Assembly: GCA_019009955.1 (NCBI GenBank)
Contig: CM032232.1
Coordinates: 73,639,001-73,703,000 of the forward strand
Length of the DNA stretch: 64,000 nt
Direction: 5' to 3'
Source of the DNA: Riptortus pedestris
Taxonomy: Eukaryota; Arthropoda; Insecta; Hemiptera; Alydidae
This document shows positions 1-11,064 of this stretch, piece after piece. The first letter of the stretch is position 1; each line of letters starts with the position of its first letter. Under the pieces are notes generated by a model. The model was not told where the DNA came from. It saw nothing but the letters and a program-made list of their open reading frames with translations, and searched no databases. The position numbers were made by a program, and so were the translations under genes.

Positions 1-38
1 CTATGGTGTCTCATATAGTCTTTTAGCTCTCTCTCTTA

Positions 39-40
<2 letters not shown>

Positions 41-97
<57 letters not shown>
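41..97. repeat. (CT)n microsatellite
   Basis: An almost pure CT dinucleotide run sits at the left edge of the window, with a degenerate run just before it. A TATA-like motif follows within about 25 bases, so the run could lie in a promoter or LTR leader, but that is inference. Confidence 0.95.
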
Positions 98-101
<4 letters not shown>

Positions 102-118
102 CTCCTGCTCGGGTAGCT

Positions 119-126
119 TATAAATA
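119..126 (+). promoter_or_regulatory. TATA-box candidate
   Basis: TATAAATA is followed about 22 bases later by CATCAGCTCC, which resembles an insect initiator. The spacing suits a core promoter of a gene or retroelement LTR. No convincing coding region follows, so a chance match in AT-rich DNA is quite possible. Confidence 0.2.
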
Positions 127-2590
127 CAGAGAGACTTGGCATCAGCTCCATCCAAGTTAACAGTTCAAGTTGGGTTCTGAGCAATTATTTCAGTGAATGA
201 TGCCATTATTGTAGTGGATGTTATGAATTTATACATTACTTCATCTTTATATCACCAAATCTTTTGGTTATGATTTTAGCCACTCATCACATTGTTGTTG
301 AGTTAGTTTTCTGCAAATATCGAGTTTCATCTAAGATGAACTGTTTGCAGACATTCTTTGGCCTGGGTAATTTAGCCCTGTGTTCTGTAATCTCTATTCT
401 TAGACATTTTGTCAAAATAATTAATGGATTCAAATTTTTTCCCCTTATTGGTTGTGATTCCTTTTTGAAAATCCATACTGTCTCAGCAGCATGTCTTTTA
501 GCAGAATTGCGTTTGTCCATCTTGTGTAATCTGATCTATCATTATTAGTAATCATTCTGGTATTCAAGTTTGAATTAACTGTTTGGTGCTATTTAATAAA
601 AGTAAAATTTGAATTATTGCGTGATTTTAAATTCTAAAATATTTTGGATAAATGTTTTATTACTAATATCACTATTTCCTGAGTAGGTGGGTGCTAGTCT
701 GGTTCAGGTCAGCATTCATCTGGGTGTGGCCTGGGATGCGACGGATGATGGTGGACAACACCAGCTCCATAATGACACAGTATAGTTGGGCGACCAAGTA
801 GTCTTTTCAGGTATAGAATTCTTACAACCTAATATATTTGATATAAATACATTATTAAATTGTTGCCAATATAGTGTAATAAAATATTAAATTTCCCAGA
901 AATTTAATCCTAAATATAAACAACAAGTTCAGAGAGAAAAAGAATGTCAATTTTCCTTCATGGTAGCTGTTAATTTACCTTTGAATAAGTGGAAAAGAAT
1001 TTTTTGATTCAAAAGGTTCAACACGGTTCTGGAATAGTATCAAAAATTTTGTGCAAAGGTGGCTTTATTTTATATAAACAATTATAGTAATAAAAAATAT
1101 GTTAAAAAAATAAAATAAAATGATAAAAACTTAACTGACTTTTGAAGCACTCTAATATATCAGAAATGAACTGTTATCACAGTTTTTTTAGAAATTTGTC
1201 ATTCTCTGCCAACTGAAGTAACTTTCTGATACAGAATATAAATACAGCCAAATTGAGTTACTAAATAATATTTAAAACTATCAGTAGACTTATTAGTAAT
1301 TTAATTTACTGTATTTTGATAGTTGAATTTGAATTCAGGTTTTAATATTTTTTTTAGTAATTGCTGGAAATAGATGTGACGTAGACATATGGAGATTTGC
1401 CTTATTAAGAAACAACAGTACAGTGTTTATCCTTGCTCCATTTAACATTTGAATAATTTGCATGTTCAGAGCTTCTAGTTAGACAAACTTCCTTGTTATT
1501 ATTATGTCATTCTTTCTTGCAGGTAGTATGACATTTAGATGAGACAACTTGTGATAGGAGAAATAGGAGCCAAAATATATTCCTAAGAGTCTTCAGTGTT
1601 CACATATTTCTAAAAATATTTTTTTATGAAATTTATTTTTCTCATGTGCTTTAATCATAGAATCTTTTAGAGTTTGTATTTGGATCCTTTCAAAAAGAAG
1701 TGAACAAATTTCTTTTCTGTTAATCTTTTCTTAATTTATGTTCACACTATTTTATTAAATTGTACATTCTTTATTTTTTTATATTTCCTTGTGATTAATT
1801 TATTAACCATCTTATATAAGTGAATTAATTAAAAAATATTGATTGATTCTTTCTTGTAATTTTATAACAGTATTAGTTATAAAATTTGAGATTGAAGAGT
1901 TACGGACAATAAAAATATATCTCTTCTTAAACCATGATTTACTGAGAATGATTTGCACTCTTAAATCCTGCCTGAGTTTATCTGTACTTAATTTGGTTCC
2001 CTTCATTGACTAAAACACAATGATTTAGGTTATTGAATACATTTGTTTCTATCACTGTTATTTAAAATTGTAAGTTTCTAATTGTCTTTGGCTCTTCAAT
2101 TTATTTTTGTTATTTACATTTATAAGATATTTCATCCTTGCCAGCTATGTGATTTCAAAAATAACTGTTTAAGTTATTTATAATTTAACGGTACAAGTTA
2201 AGTAAGTAATTATATTTTATTTAAAATATATGACTAACAATGTATTTATTATTTTTATTATTATCAAGAGATTTTATAATTTTTATCTGTGATTACATTT
2301 GTAAGCAATGTAACAATTTATATATACATATTGTTTTATAATCAATCAGGGATTAATTTTATAAAATTGATTAATAGTGCGTGTTGGGGTATTCTCACGT
2401 TACGCTGATGAAGTACTAGAGTGAAAGTTCTCCTAAGGACACCCCTCTCAAATGAACACTCCTGTTTATGGATAATATTTATGGGACCCCAAAAAAATAG
2501 GAATTTAGGAATTTTAGCCCCCTCTACAAGGGATTTAATTTCTTGATAACAGACACTTATTTCTTCCGAGATGCTGGATGGTAGAGGAAC
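127..2590. other. Intergenic, no gene recognised
   Basis: AT-rich sequence with short open frames that show neither domain signatures nor consistent splice sites. The 94-codon frame at 264-548 and the opposing frame at 287-520 look like chance openings. The one compositional island is 685-815, listed separately. An antisense frame at 2342-2593 is unrecognised. Confidence 0.5.
685..815 (-). other. GC-richer island, possible exon or relic
   Basis: This stretch is much richer in G+C than its surroundings. On the minus strand it gives an open frame of about 43 codons ending in a stop, with a hydrophobic, leucine-rich start and a polar end containing RRIPGHTQMNADL. No partner exon or family was recognised. 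It may be a terminal exon, a decayed gene or transposon relic. Confidence 0.15.
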
Positions 2591-2697
2591 CAATTAATCA
2601 GGATCAATAAGACCCCTTTTCCTTTACAAGTACTTTAATAGCAAAGTGCACATTTAAAGACCAAACTCTGCTTCAGTGTCAGCTGACAAAACAAAAA

Positions 2698-3509
2698 AAA
2701 TCCGTCATGCAGGGGCTGTGTAAACTAAGCAGATTTCCCTCTGGAAGTTTAACATAGATAAATGTACATACTGGTAACACAACTCCACTGTGAATATTAA
2801 GTGAATAAATACAAATGGTAATAACAAATCTTTCAGTCTGTTTTAATAACTCCTCGACAGGAACCGTCAGAATGTAAACAAACAGGTCTGCCAACTTCTC
2901 ACCGGAAAGAAAAATAATTACTAAAATATATCAGAATATAATATTAATTTTATTGAAAACTATTTAATATATTTAGTACTGTAATTTGCAATGAATCATA
3001 ATAATTTTTATCCCAAACAGTCGAACATTAGTGGTTCAAGAACTTAAGATGGGGGGGATGTCACAAGAACATATTTGCATGTATCTCGTATATTAAAGGT
3101 CTCTTGAAAACAATATTTGGTGTTTAAGCTTCAAATAATGTGGTTTAATATATAACAGAGTATTGTTTTTGTAACATGAGTGGAAGTGGGGGTTTGGTGA
3201 AGGCTGAAAAGAGAAAAATGCAAATATCTCGGTTAATAATCAAGATAGAGAATAAATGTATATATCAAAATTTATTGTATATTTTATTTGCAATAAGAAT
3301 GGTTCTGTACAATTTTTCGATCAGCATATAGTAACAGAGATATTTCAAATTTTTGAAAATCCCCCTCCCACTAGTCCAATTTCAGCTATTAATGAACTTG
3401 ATCTTTCTTTTTACATAAAACAATTAAATATCGAGTTTGGTAACGATCAAACAAAAATTGCGACCGCTAGAGTGTTAACCGACAAATGTATATATATGAG
3501 GACCATTCA

Positions 3510-3583
<74 letters not shown>

Positions 3584-3690
3584 TGAATGATCCTCATTTT
3601 TGTCATCTCCTGGGTAGGATCGATGGACATTTTAAGAAATTTTCAAAATTCGCGTCATTAGTATGACCTCAATAGCTGATCTGCTAAAAT
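2698..3690 (+). mobile_element. HX repeat, variant C, composite copy
   Basis: It opens with a degraded hairpin end (CCGTCATGCAGGGGCTG, then AAGCAGATTTCCC). It continues through the core phrases found in all copies and ends with ACCTCAATAGCTGATCTGCTA, lacking the central palindrome. A (TA)n tract lies at 3518-3574. The segment next to the hairpin (about 2900-3040) matches 17340-17420 and the minus-strand copy at 59580-60292, which defines variant C. Confidence 0.7.
3518..3574. repeat. (TA)n microsatellite within HX
   Basis: A pure TA tract lies at the internal position where other HX copies also carry TA repeats, between the ACCGCTAGAG block and the GACCTCATTTTTGTCATC block. Confidence 0.9.
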
Positions 3691-3905
3691 TACTAAGAAT
3701 AACTCTCATTTTATACATATTATATGTAAACAATTTTTATTATTAAATTGACTGTTTTCTACACTTTGTTGGCCATGTTATGAGTGTTATTCTTAGTGTC
3801 TTTTTTGTTGTTGTTTTTTTGTCAGCAGGCACTGATGATGGAAAGTGCCCACTGTGTATTAAAGTACTTTTAAGGGGCAATGTGTTTTATTGATCCTGAG
3901 ACACT

Positions 3906-4360
3906 CATTTGTTATCTTATTTTTTAAGGCTATTGGAAATTGGATACAGTGAGTGCTGACTCTTATTCTAAGAACAAATCAATCATCACACCTAGTAGCT
4001 CCAAGAATAATTTAATAAAAGACAATTGTTCCTGTGGAGATCTTCTTCACATACAGATGGCAGCCCAAATAAAATAAAACTACAGAAACAAATTACAATT
4101 TGTTTTACACTTCATTTTTAATACTTAATTTTCATAGAAATTTTTTAATATTACTATATAACCTATACTTTTTCAGCATATTTATTTCAAACATTATCTG
4201 TTATGAAATAATTACTAAAACCATATTATTCTGAGGCTACCTGCTCCTGCAGGCTTCTCTTCCATTGCAAAATTAGCTTTCCTATGGACAAGACACCTGC
4301 TAGAGCAGAAAGCCTGTGCAAATCAGAAGTTTGCCTAGCGAGGGAGTCTACAAAATTATA
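3906..4360. other. Intergenic, no gene recognised
   Basis: No coding or RNA signature was seen. A moderately GC-richer patch at 4230-4350 contains short direct CTGC-type motifs of unknown origin. Confidence 0.5.
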
Positions 4361-4613
4361 AAAGTCTTGTCATGCAGGGGCTAACCAGATTTCCCATGTT
4401 CGTCAGGTATTTGATATCTCAAATGTAAAATGCAATTTTTTTGGTTCATCGCACAATAACAGAGAATTAAGAATTTTCGAAATTCGATTTTGAATGAACC
4501 TCATTTTTGTCATCTAATAGGTAGGATCGATGGACATTAGAAGAAATTTTTCGAAAATCCCATCATGAGTACAACCTCAATAGCTGATTTCACCTTAGGA
4601 AAATCTGCTAAAA
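4361..4613 (+). mobile_element. HX repeat, internally deleted
   Basis: Both ends are recognisable: GTCATGCAGGGGCT at the left, and TACAACCTCAATAGCTGATTT followed by AATCTGCTAAAA at the right. Most of the core and the TA tract are missing. It is a good small example for defining the termini. Confidence 0.7.
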
Positions 4614-6443
4614 CCATATTATAAAATATTACTGGGTGATGTCTGTACATATTTAAGTATCTCGATGGCTTGTCTTAGAATGTTGAAATTTCATATTTGG
4701 GATTGTTATAACGTCTAATTGGGCATCTCTCGTTTTGATTGAAAACAACTAAGGAGGAGGGCGGAAATACAAAACTTCGTCATATAAATATCTATAAATC
4801 ATGTTCTAGGATATTTTCAATCCACAGCAACAAACAAATTATTTAAACAACAAAAATGTTTGTGTAAAGTTATCAGGAGTAAAAGTTTACCAAAAAGTCA
4901 AAACAAAATAATCAATTTTGCTGTTATTATTAGTTGTTTTTTTTTTTTTGTTAAGGAAAATCTGTTAAAAGGTTAAATATAATGAAGAAGATATTCATTT
5001 TTCCACAAATGTAATCACAGAACAGTCTGGTTTCTAATAGTTAAGACTAAAAATGAATTACCATAACAATATTAATAATAATTCAGGCATTAGTTACCGC
5101 TAGTACCTTAGTGTTTATAGACTGATTTGAAATTTTTTAATGTAGCACATTAAGTATTTTAGCCTAAAATGGTTTAATATTTTATAAGTTCTGATTTCAT
5201 CACCACTATTTATATGTTTAATCTCAAGCGATGTGTACTTTACATTACAAAGTAATGATGATTTTTAACATTAATAAACTTTTTTTTTACAACCATTGAG
5301 AGATGATTGTATTTAATTTTTAAGATAAGGTTTTTACTTCTAAAAATTTTTGTATGTTTATATTGTTTACAAAACGGCACATTATTTTCTAATACGTCAT
5401 TATTTATTAATCTTAATATTTATTTATTTCTGTTAGGTTGATTTATTTTTAAATTCTATATATTATTAGAATATTATACTTAAAAATGTTAATGAATATT
5501 TGCTCATTCCAAGTATTATGTTTTAGACTTCCAATTGACAATTACCAGTCTTCTTCCAGAAAATTATTGTTTATCTTTGTATATTAATAATATTTTTTAT
5601 ATTAGCAAAGAATTTTTTTTTAGTATGTATTACTGATATTGTTTTCCATTGTTGATTATATAGCACTTATTCATTAATATTATACAACAGTGATATTTAT
5701 AGCAGTTAAAAAAAAATTGTAAATATGCTGAAAATATTACAATCGTAAACCAAAGATAGCTTAAATATAGTAATTTGTATTACTGTAATGGTATAAGTAT
5801 AAAATATGTGTTAATAAGAGATAATATTTGCCAAACCATTATTTAAATTACTAAAATGAATATGAATTTATAGTCCTATCGAAACAGAAATGATTGATGT
5901 TCTTATCTTCCACTGTTGATTAATTATTTATGCATTACATTTACAAATATAAACATTAAAAAAATTAACATTTAATTGAAATTTAATTATTAATATGTTG
6001 ATTATTCTTATACATCTACTTAAATAAAGCAGTTCCAATTTTCCTAAACTAAATTTTTTTTTTACTAAAGTGGAACTCTTTTTGAGGATAATCCTCTATA
6101 GGCTAATAATCTGTATATAATTAGCTATCAATAATTAAGGTTTTAGGTTTTCATTATTCTGCGACCACTATGTCTCATTTCCTTATTATTATTTTTTTTG
6201 ATCAGAGAATAATTTATGAATAAGAGTGGATTCTGTTTAATAATCATGGAATCTGAAAATGTTCTAATTAATGTATTTTCTATTTTTTATATATTTCTTT
6301 GTCATCCTTTTGTTTTCTTGAGTTGATATTTCACTTAAACTCATGGTTTTGTGGCATATTTGTGTCTTATGACAAGCATTCCATGGGCTAGTCTTATTTA
6401 TTTGGAAATAAATATGAATTCTGTAATTCATATGAGGAGGGTT
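4614..6443. other. AT-rich intergenic, no gene recognised
   Basis: Very AT-rich DNA without a supported gene. A segment at 4670-4765 reappears inverted and diverged at about 36355-36450, so it is an old dispersed repeat. Nothing else could be classified. Confidence 0.45.
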
Positions 6444-6638
6444 GGTAGGTCCTAACCATCTAGATATCACAGGTTACTCTTAATGTCTAATATCACTGGG
6501 ATCGTTATTGAATTCCAGTCCTGTTTTCCATTGCAAGAGTTTAGTTGTGACTAAAAATATTATAAAACATAATTTAAACCCTCTTAAATCAATTACTTTT
6601 TGGAGCCAAAGGTCATCAGATAAAAACACTACTTCTAT
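6444..6638 (+). repeat. Dispersed repeat D1, copy 1
   Basis: About 195 bases match 9116-9310 in the same orientation at an estimated 85-90 percent identity by eye. Both contain ATATCACAGGTTACTC and CACTGGGATCGTTATTGAAT. No terminal structure, coding frame or tail was found. Confidence 0.75.
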
Positions 6639-9115
6639 GTTTTGCAAATAAATATGAATCCACTCTTTTCTATGGTTCGAATAATTTTTACCAATGCCAA
6701 TGCTTGTAGCTTTTATAGGAACTTAATTTTTCTTATAGTGCAAGTTCATGTACTGGCATATCAATTTTAAAATTTGCCTTAAGCAGTCCTTAATTAGCCT
6801 ACATTCGTTATTAAATTTCTCTAACATTTTCCTTTGCAACTATTGATTTTTCTTTGTACCTTCAGTGTGTATTTATATAACATTAATTAGGGTTTTTAAT
6901 GAAATCGTTTAACATTTCATCTGAATGTCATCATAACTGCCAAAAGTTTACCATTCACACACATTGGAACTGTCCAACTTTAAGCCCTTGAAGGAAAGGT
7001 TCATTGATAGTATGATACCGCTATGGCTTATAATCGTCAAGTTCTTTGTTTCTAGCTTTTGTGGAGAGTGAAAAGGGAAAATTATTTTGATTTGTTCTTC
7101 TTTAATTCTAAATAGTTTTTTCATAAGGGATTTCTAATTGATTTTGATAAAATTCTTCAAAACTAGAAAAAGAAGAATCCAAGTAATATGTTTTGTACAT
7201 AAATAAAGAAGTTATTCAGCATGTAATTTGCTAAAAAATAAATTGTATATTTGTGTATACATCATATATTTTTAATTCTGACTTAGCTGGTAGTACCTAT
7301 TTTAAAAGTAATAACTATATGCCATGGTTTGAATTTGAATCTATCTATTTTACTATTGTTAGGAATTTAAGAAGAAGATTCATTCACATTTATTTATTGA
7401 TCATATTAATATTTAGAGGCTTTTGGCATGAATTTTAACCAATGTTTCATTTTAAGTTGTTTAGTCAGAATTTATGTATCTAAACATTTAATTATGTTCT
7501 TCAATAAGATTTATCATTGAGTGTTATAAATACAATTTTTTAATATTTAAAAATGGATCTTTTGAAGAAAAAAAGTCTTAAAATTTTAGGGAGATATAAT
7601 GGATTGGAAGAATTATCTGTTGTTTTATTTTATATGACTGCTGAAAACTTGAATAAAAAATTGAAATGTTACCTTACATTACATATTTAAATCACAAGTA
7701 ATTTTTTTAATTAAATGTTAATACATTTAACATGAGGGCTAGGAATTTCTTCGTCCTTGAAAAATATATTTCTAACTCCAGAAGCATTATCTTGAATTTT
7801 GTAATATATCTTAAACCTTAATTGTATTTTTAATATTGAATGAACCTGGGAATCCATTTTCTAATAGTAATTATTGATACGGTGCATGATTTATAATTTA
7901 TATTGACATGTATTTTGGATTAATGTCAAGATATTCCTATTTCACTGATTGATTGGGGGCCATCAGAAGTTTATGTTTCACTGAAGATTTTTATTAATTA
8001 TCTTGATTTAAGTTCAAAAATTATAATGTACAATAAAAATATTTACGATATCTTAAGGAACCCCAAAAAAACTTTGCCTAAGGAATTAAAAATATTTTAA
8101 GGGCTTGTCTTAAATACTGTCTTGAATTAGAATCAATATGATATAATTTATTTGGAATGAAGAATTATTATCTTTTTAAGTAAGTTGTAGGTAATATATG
8201 AAGAGAGTCCTAAGCTTTTTATTCAAGGCCGTTCTAAATTTTTAATTTTTTTTCTGTTGATTTATTTTCATTATTAAAATTGACCATACTTCATTTATTT
8301 TGAACAGGGTGGGGGGGGGAGAATTTGAGCTCAAAGTGAATTTTCAAATTGTTTGTGTGTGTTTTGTGCGAGCGTGTGAGCACGTGTGTTTGTGGGGTAT
8401 TACATGTTCAGCTAATTTTTTTTTAAGTTGTCATATCATGATTCAAAGATTCCAGACTCATAATGTGCAATGCCATTATCATTATTAAACAAATTATTTC
8501 TTCAATAATAACACTACATTATTAACTGCATGGCAGAATGTTATTTATTCGTCATATTATTGTGTGAAGTTTACATGAAGTTATAGGCATATGGTATAAA
8601 TGCTTCAATTGTAAGATAATCGAAAATGTTGGTTAGATATTTGAACTATGAGCTCATATTTCTTTTTACATGACTTATAGGAAATATCACTCAAAGAAAT
8701 ATTTAATGTTTCATACAAACTTCCAATAATTCATTGATAGCTATATTTTCTACCTATACTTTTAATCCCCGAGTAAGAAAGGAAACCATAATGTTGTGAA
8801 ATGGTGCAAGTCTTGGTTGAATGCAAACAGTTCAGTTGGAGTTGGACTCCAATCTTTTGAAACCTATAATTAAGGATCTAACAGATTTGCCAGGGTCAGC
8901 ATAATCAATTGGGTTAAAGTAGTCTTAATGCTCCTGATTTTTTTTCTTTATGATCGGAAGTGAAATATCTTTTTGATTGGCAACGTTTATTGAATTATAT
9001 AAATAAAATATTTCATATTTATAAGAGAATAGTTGATGGCAGTAGTTCATGAAATGAAATTCACTGTTTTCAACTCAAAACATTCGACCTCTATATAAAT
9101 ATCCTTTCCAGTGCT
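6639..9115. other. AT-rich intergenic, no gene recognised
   Basis: Only short chance frames occur. A GT-rich patch with a G run lies at 8310-8400. No exon-like segment with consistent splice sites was found. Confidence 0.45.
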
Positions 9116-9310
9116 GGTAAGTCCTAACCATCTTGATATCACAGGTTACTCATAATGTCTAATATCACTGGGATCGTTATTGAATTCCAATCCTGTTTTA
9201 CATTTGCAAGAGTTTAGTTGTGACTAGAAATATTAAAAAGCAAAATTTAACCCCTCTTAAATCAATTACTTTTTCTAGTCAAAGGTCATCAGATAAAACA
9301 CAACTTCTAT
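9116..9310 (+). repeat. Dispersed repeat D1, copy 2
   Basis: Second member of the pair with 6444-6638, about 2.7 kb away in direct orientation. The similarity begins at the GGTAAGTCCTAACC block and ends at the ACTTCTAT block. The origin is unknown. Confidence 0.75.
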
Positions 9311-9647
9311 TTACTTCTTTTATATTTTTATTTGCTCTACATATTTCACACCTCTTCAAGAGCACAACTTTTACTTATTATGAAACATGCTTGCAATTCA
9401 CCTGAACTCCTAACCAGAGGGTTCATGGCAAATATGTAGAAAGGTGTTTTATAATATATCAAAGCTGTGCTCCTGGAGAGGCATTTATAAAGCATGAAAT
9501 CTGTAGTGCAAATAAAAATATAAAAAAACAAATAGAAGTAGAGTTTTATTTGTTGACCTTCAGCCACAAAATTTGCAATTACAAATATGAAAACTATAAT
9601 TTACATACTTTTAATTGCTGTTGAAAAACCAGATCTCAAAAGTTACA

Positions 9648-10080
9648 AAAAGTCTACCACGCAGGGGCATTAACTAAGCAGATTTCCCACTTGTGTCATG
9701 TATTTGCATTTATCTCAAAATGTAAAAGTTCAATGAGAACAATATTTAGTATTTACGTTTCAAATAAAGTGCTTCATAAAATAACAGCTTATTGTTAATA
9801 TGACATCATGAGTAGGAGTAGGAGTTTACTGAGGGCCGAAAACTTAAAAATGAAAATATCTCGGTTAATAATCAAGATAGTAAAAACATACATAACATTA
9901 CATTTGCAATAGGATTGGTTCTGTACATTTTTTCGATCTGACCAATAATAACAGAGATATTAGAAATTTTCGAAAGTCATCTCCTGGGTAGGATTGATGG
10001 GCATTTGAGGGAATTTTTCAAAACTCGTGTCATGAGTATGACCTTAATAGCTGATTTCCCTTAAGGGAGATCTGCTAAAA
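9648..10080 (+). mobile_element. HX repeat, variant A, TA tract deleted
   Basis: It runs from AGTCTACCACGCAGGGGC, through AAGCAGATTTCCCAC and the variant-A block (ATTTGCATTTATCTCAAAA), to AATAGCTGATTTCCCTTAAGG and ATCTGCTAAAA. The section between the GAGATATT block and the CATCTCCTGGGTAGG block is missing, together with the microsatellite. Confidence 0.85.
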
Positions 10081-10433
10081 GAAAAGAAAAAAAATTAATT
10101 TCAGTTGAACTCATATTTCTACATATTTTATCCTGATTTGGAGTGTTTTTCACTTTTGGTGGTTGTGTTAATGCTGTATTGAATTAAATGAAAAAAAAAA
10201 AAAAAATAGAGTAATCTGACACAATGAGGATAATTTATTAGTATTTATTAATTTTGTATTAATCTTTAGCTAGAAAATGAAGATTAGAACAAGAGAACAG
10301 ATATTTGCACTTCCTATGCCCTACATTTTATTATCTGTGTTACTTACACACTTGATTATTCGGCCAACTATGATAAATTTTGAATCATTATTTCTTGGTC
10401 ATATTTAATATCTATCATGTTTGCACCCTGTAG

Positions 10434-10580
10434 TTAAAAGAAAAGAAGGAGCAGTTATTAGCTACACAGAGTGCTTTCATTCATGTGGCCAGAGGAGCTC
10501 ATTTCTTTGGACATGGGATACTACTGAGATGCTTACAAAATCAGGGTCTCAATTTGAGAGAAATTTATTTCTGTGATAAG
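10434..10580 (+). other. Possible coding exon, unrecognised
   Basis: A 49-codon open frame is bounded by CCCTGTAG on the left and AAG|GTATTA on the right. It reads LKEKKEQLLATQSAF... to ...NLREIYFCDK and is compositionally protein-like. It is phase 0 at both ends and would join the phase-0 acceptor at 11034, giving a nine-residue tail and a stop. No upstream exon or family was recognised, so this may be a relic or chance. Confidence 0.2.
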
Positions 10581-11034
10581 GTATTATCCCCGTACAAGAA
10601 CACTTGGTGGTCCTAGGGCACCAGCCATGTTTTTGGAAATAGATAATTTAAAATAAATTCCCTGAAGTATTTTTTTCCTCCCTAGTTTATCTTCACCCCT
10701 TTGTGTTTATTATAGTTCCACAGTAAAAATAATGACAAATAATGAGATTTTGAAAATTATGGGAATGTTATCTCAAAATTAAGATGAGTGGGGAATCTTG
10801 TTGTGCCCAGAAGGTTTAAACTATTCAAATCAGACTAAGTTGTGCTTGCGGATCTGAGAGACATGTCAATACTTGTGAAAAATGGTGTGGCTCTAAGTCA
10901 TAGTTTATGGAACGACTGATCACATTCCCTTTATATAAACAATCTATAAGTATTTCTGCACAAATTGCCAATTCAGGAGTGTAGCTCCTTATAACAGTGT
11001 GCCATATTCTCTTTTTTTCCTGTTTTCCACGCAG

Positions 11035-11064
11035 AGTATCCCTCTAACGTGGGAATTTATTTAA
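11035..11064 (+). other. Possible terminal exon, unrecognised
   Basis: A strong polypyrimidine tract ending TTCCACGCAG precedes AGTATCCCTCTAACG. Read in phase 0 from the candidate exon at 10434-10580 it encodes SIPLTWEFI and then TAA. The acceptor is one of the better ones in this region, but the gene is unproven. Confidence 0.15.

Larger units (their letters stand above)
2590..3905. repeat. Foldback element enclosing an HX copy
   Basis: The left arm (about 2600-2697) matches the reverse complement of the right arm (about 3812-3900). Shared blocks are AGGATCAATAA, AAGTACTTTAATA and a GTCAGC...GACAAAA segment, with roughly two-thirds identity by eye. The arms enclose HX sequence. A smaller inverted repeat at 3693-3802 (CTAAGAATAACTCTCAT and its near complement) lies inside the right half. 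Family unknown. Confidence 0.45.

Noticed and set aside
264..548. 94-codon open frame near the left edge, with an overlapping antisense frame
   Set aside because: No domain, no splice context and composition like the surrounding AT-rich DNA. Two overlapping frames on opposite strands suggest chance.
3256..3666. 136-codon open frame across an HX copy and its TA tract
   Set aside because: It consists of HX repeat sequence and translated TA repeat (alternating IY). The same sort of frame appears in other HX copies, so it is not a gene.
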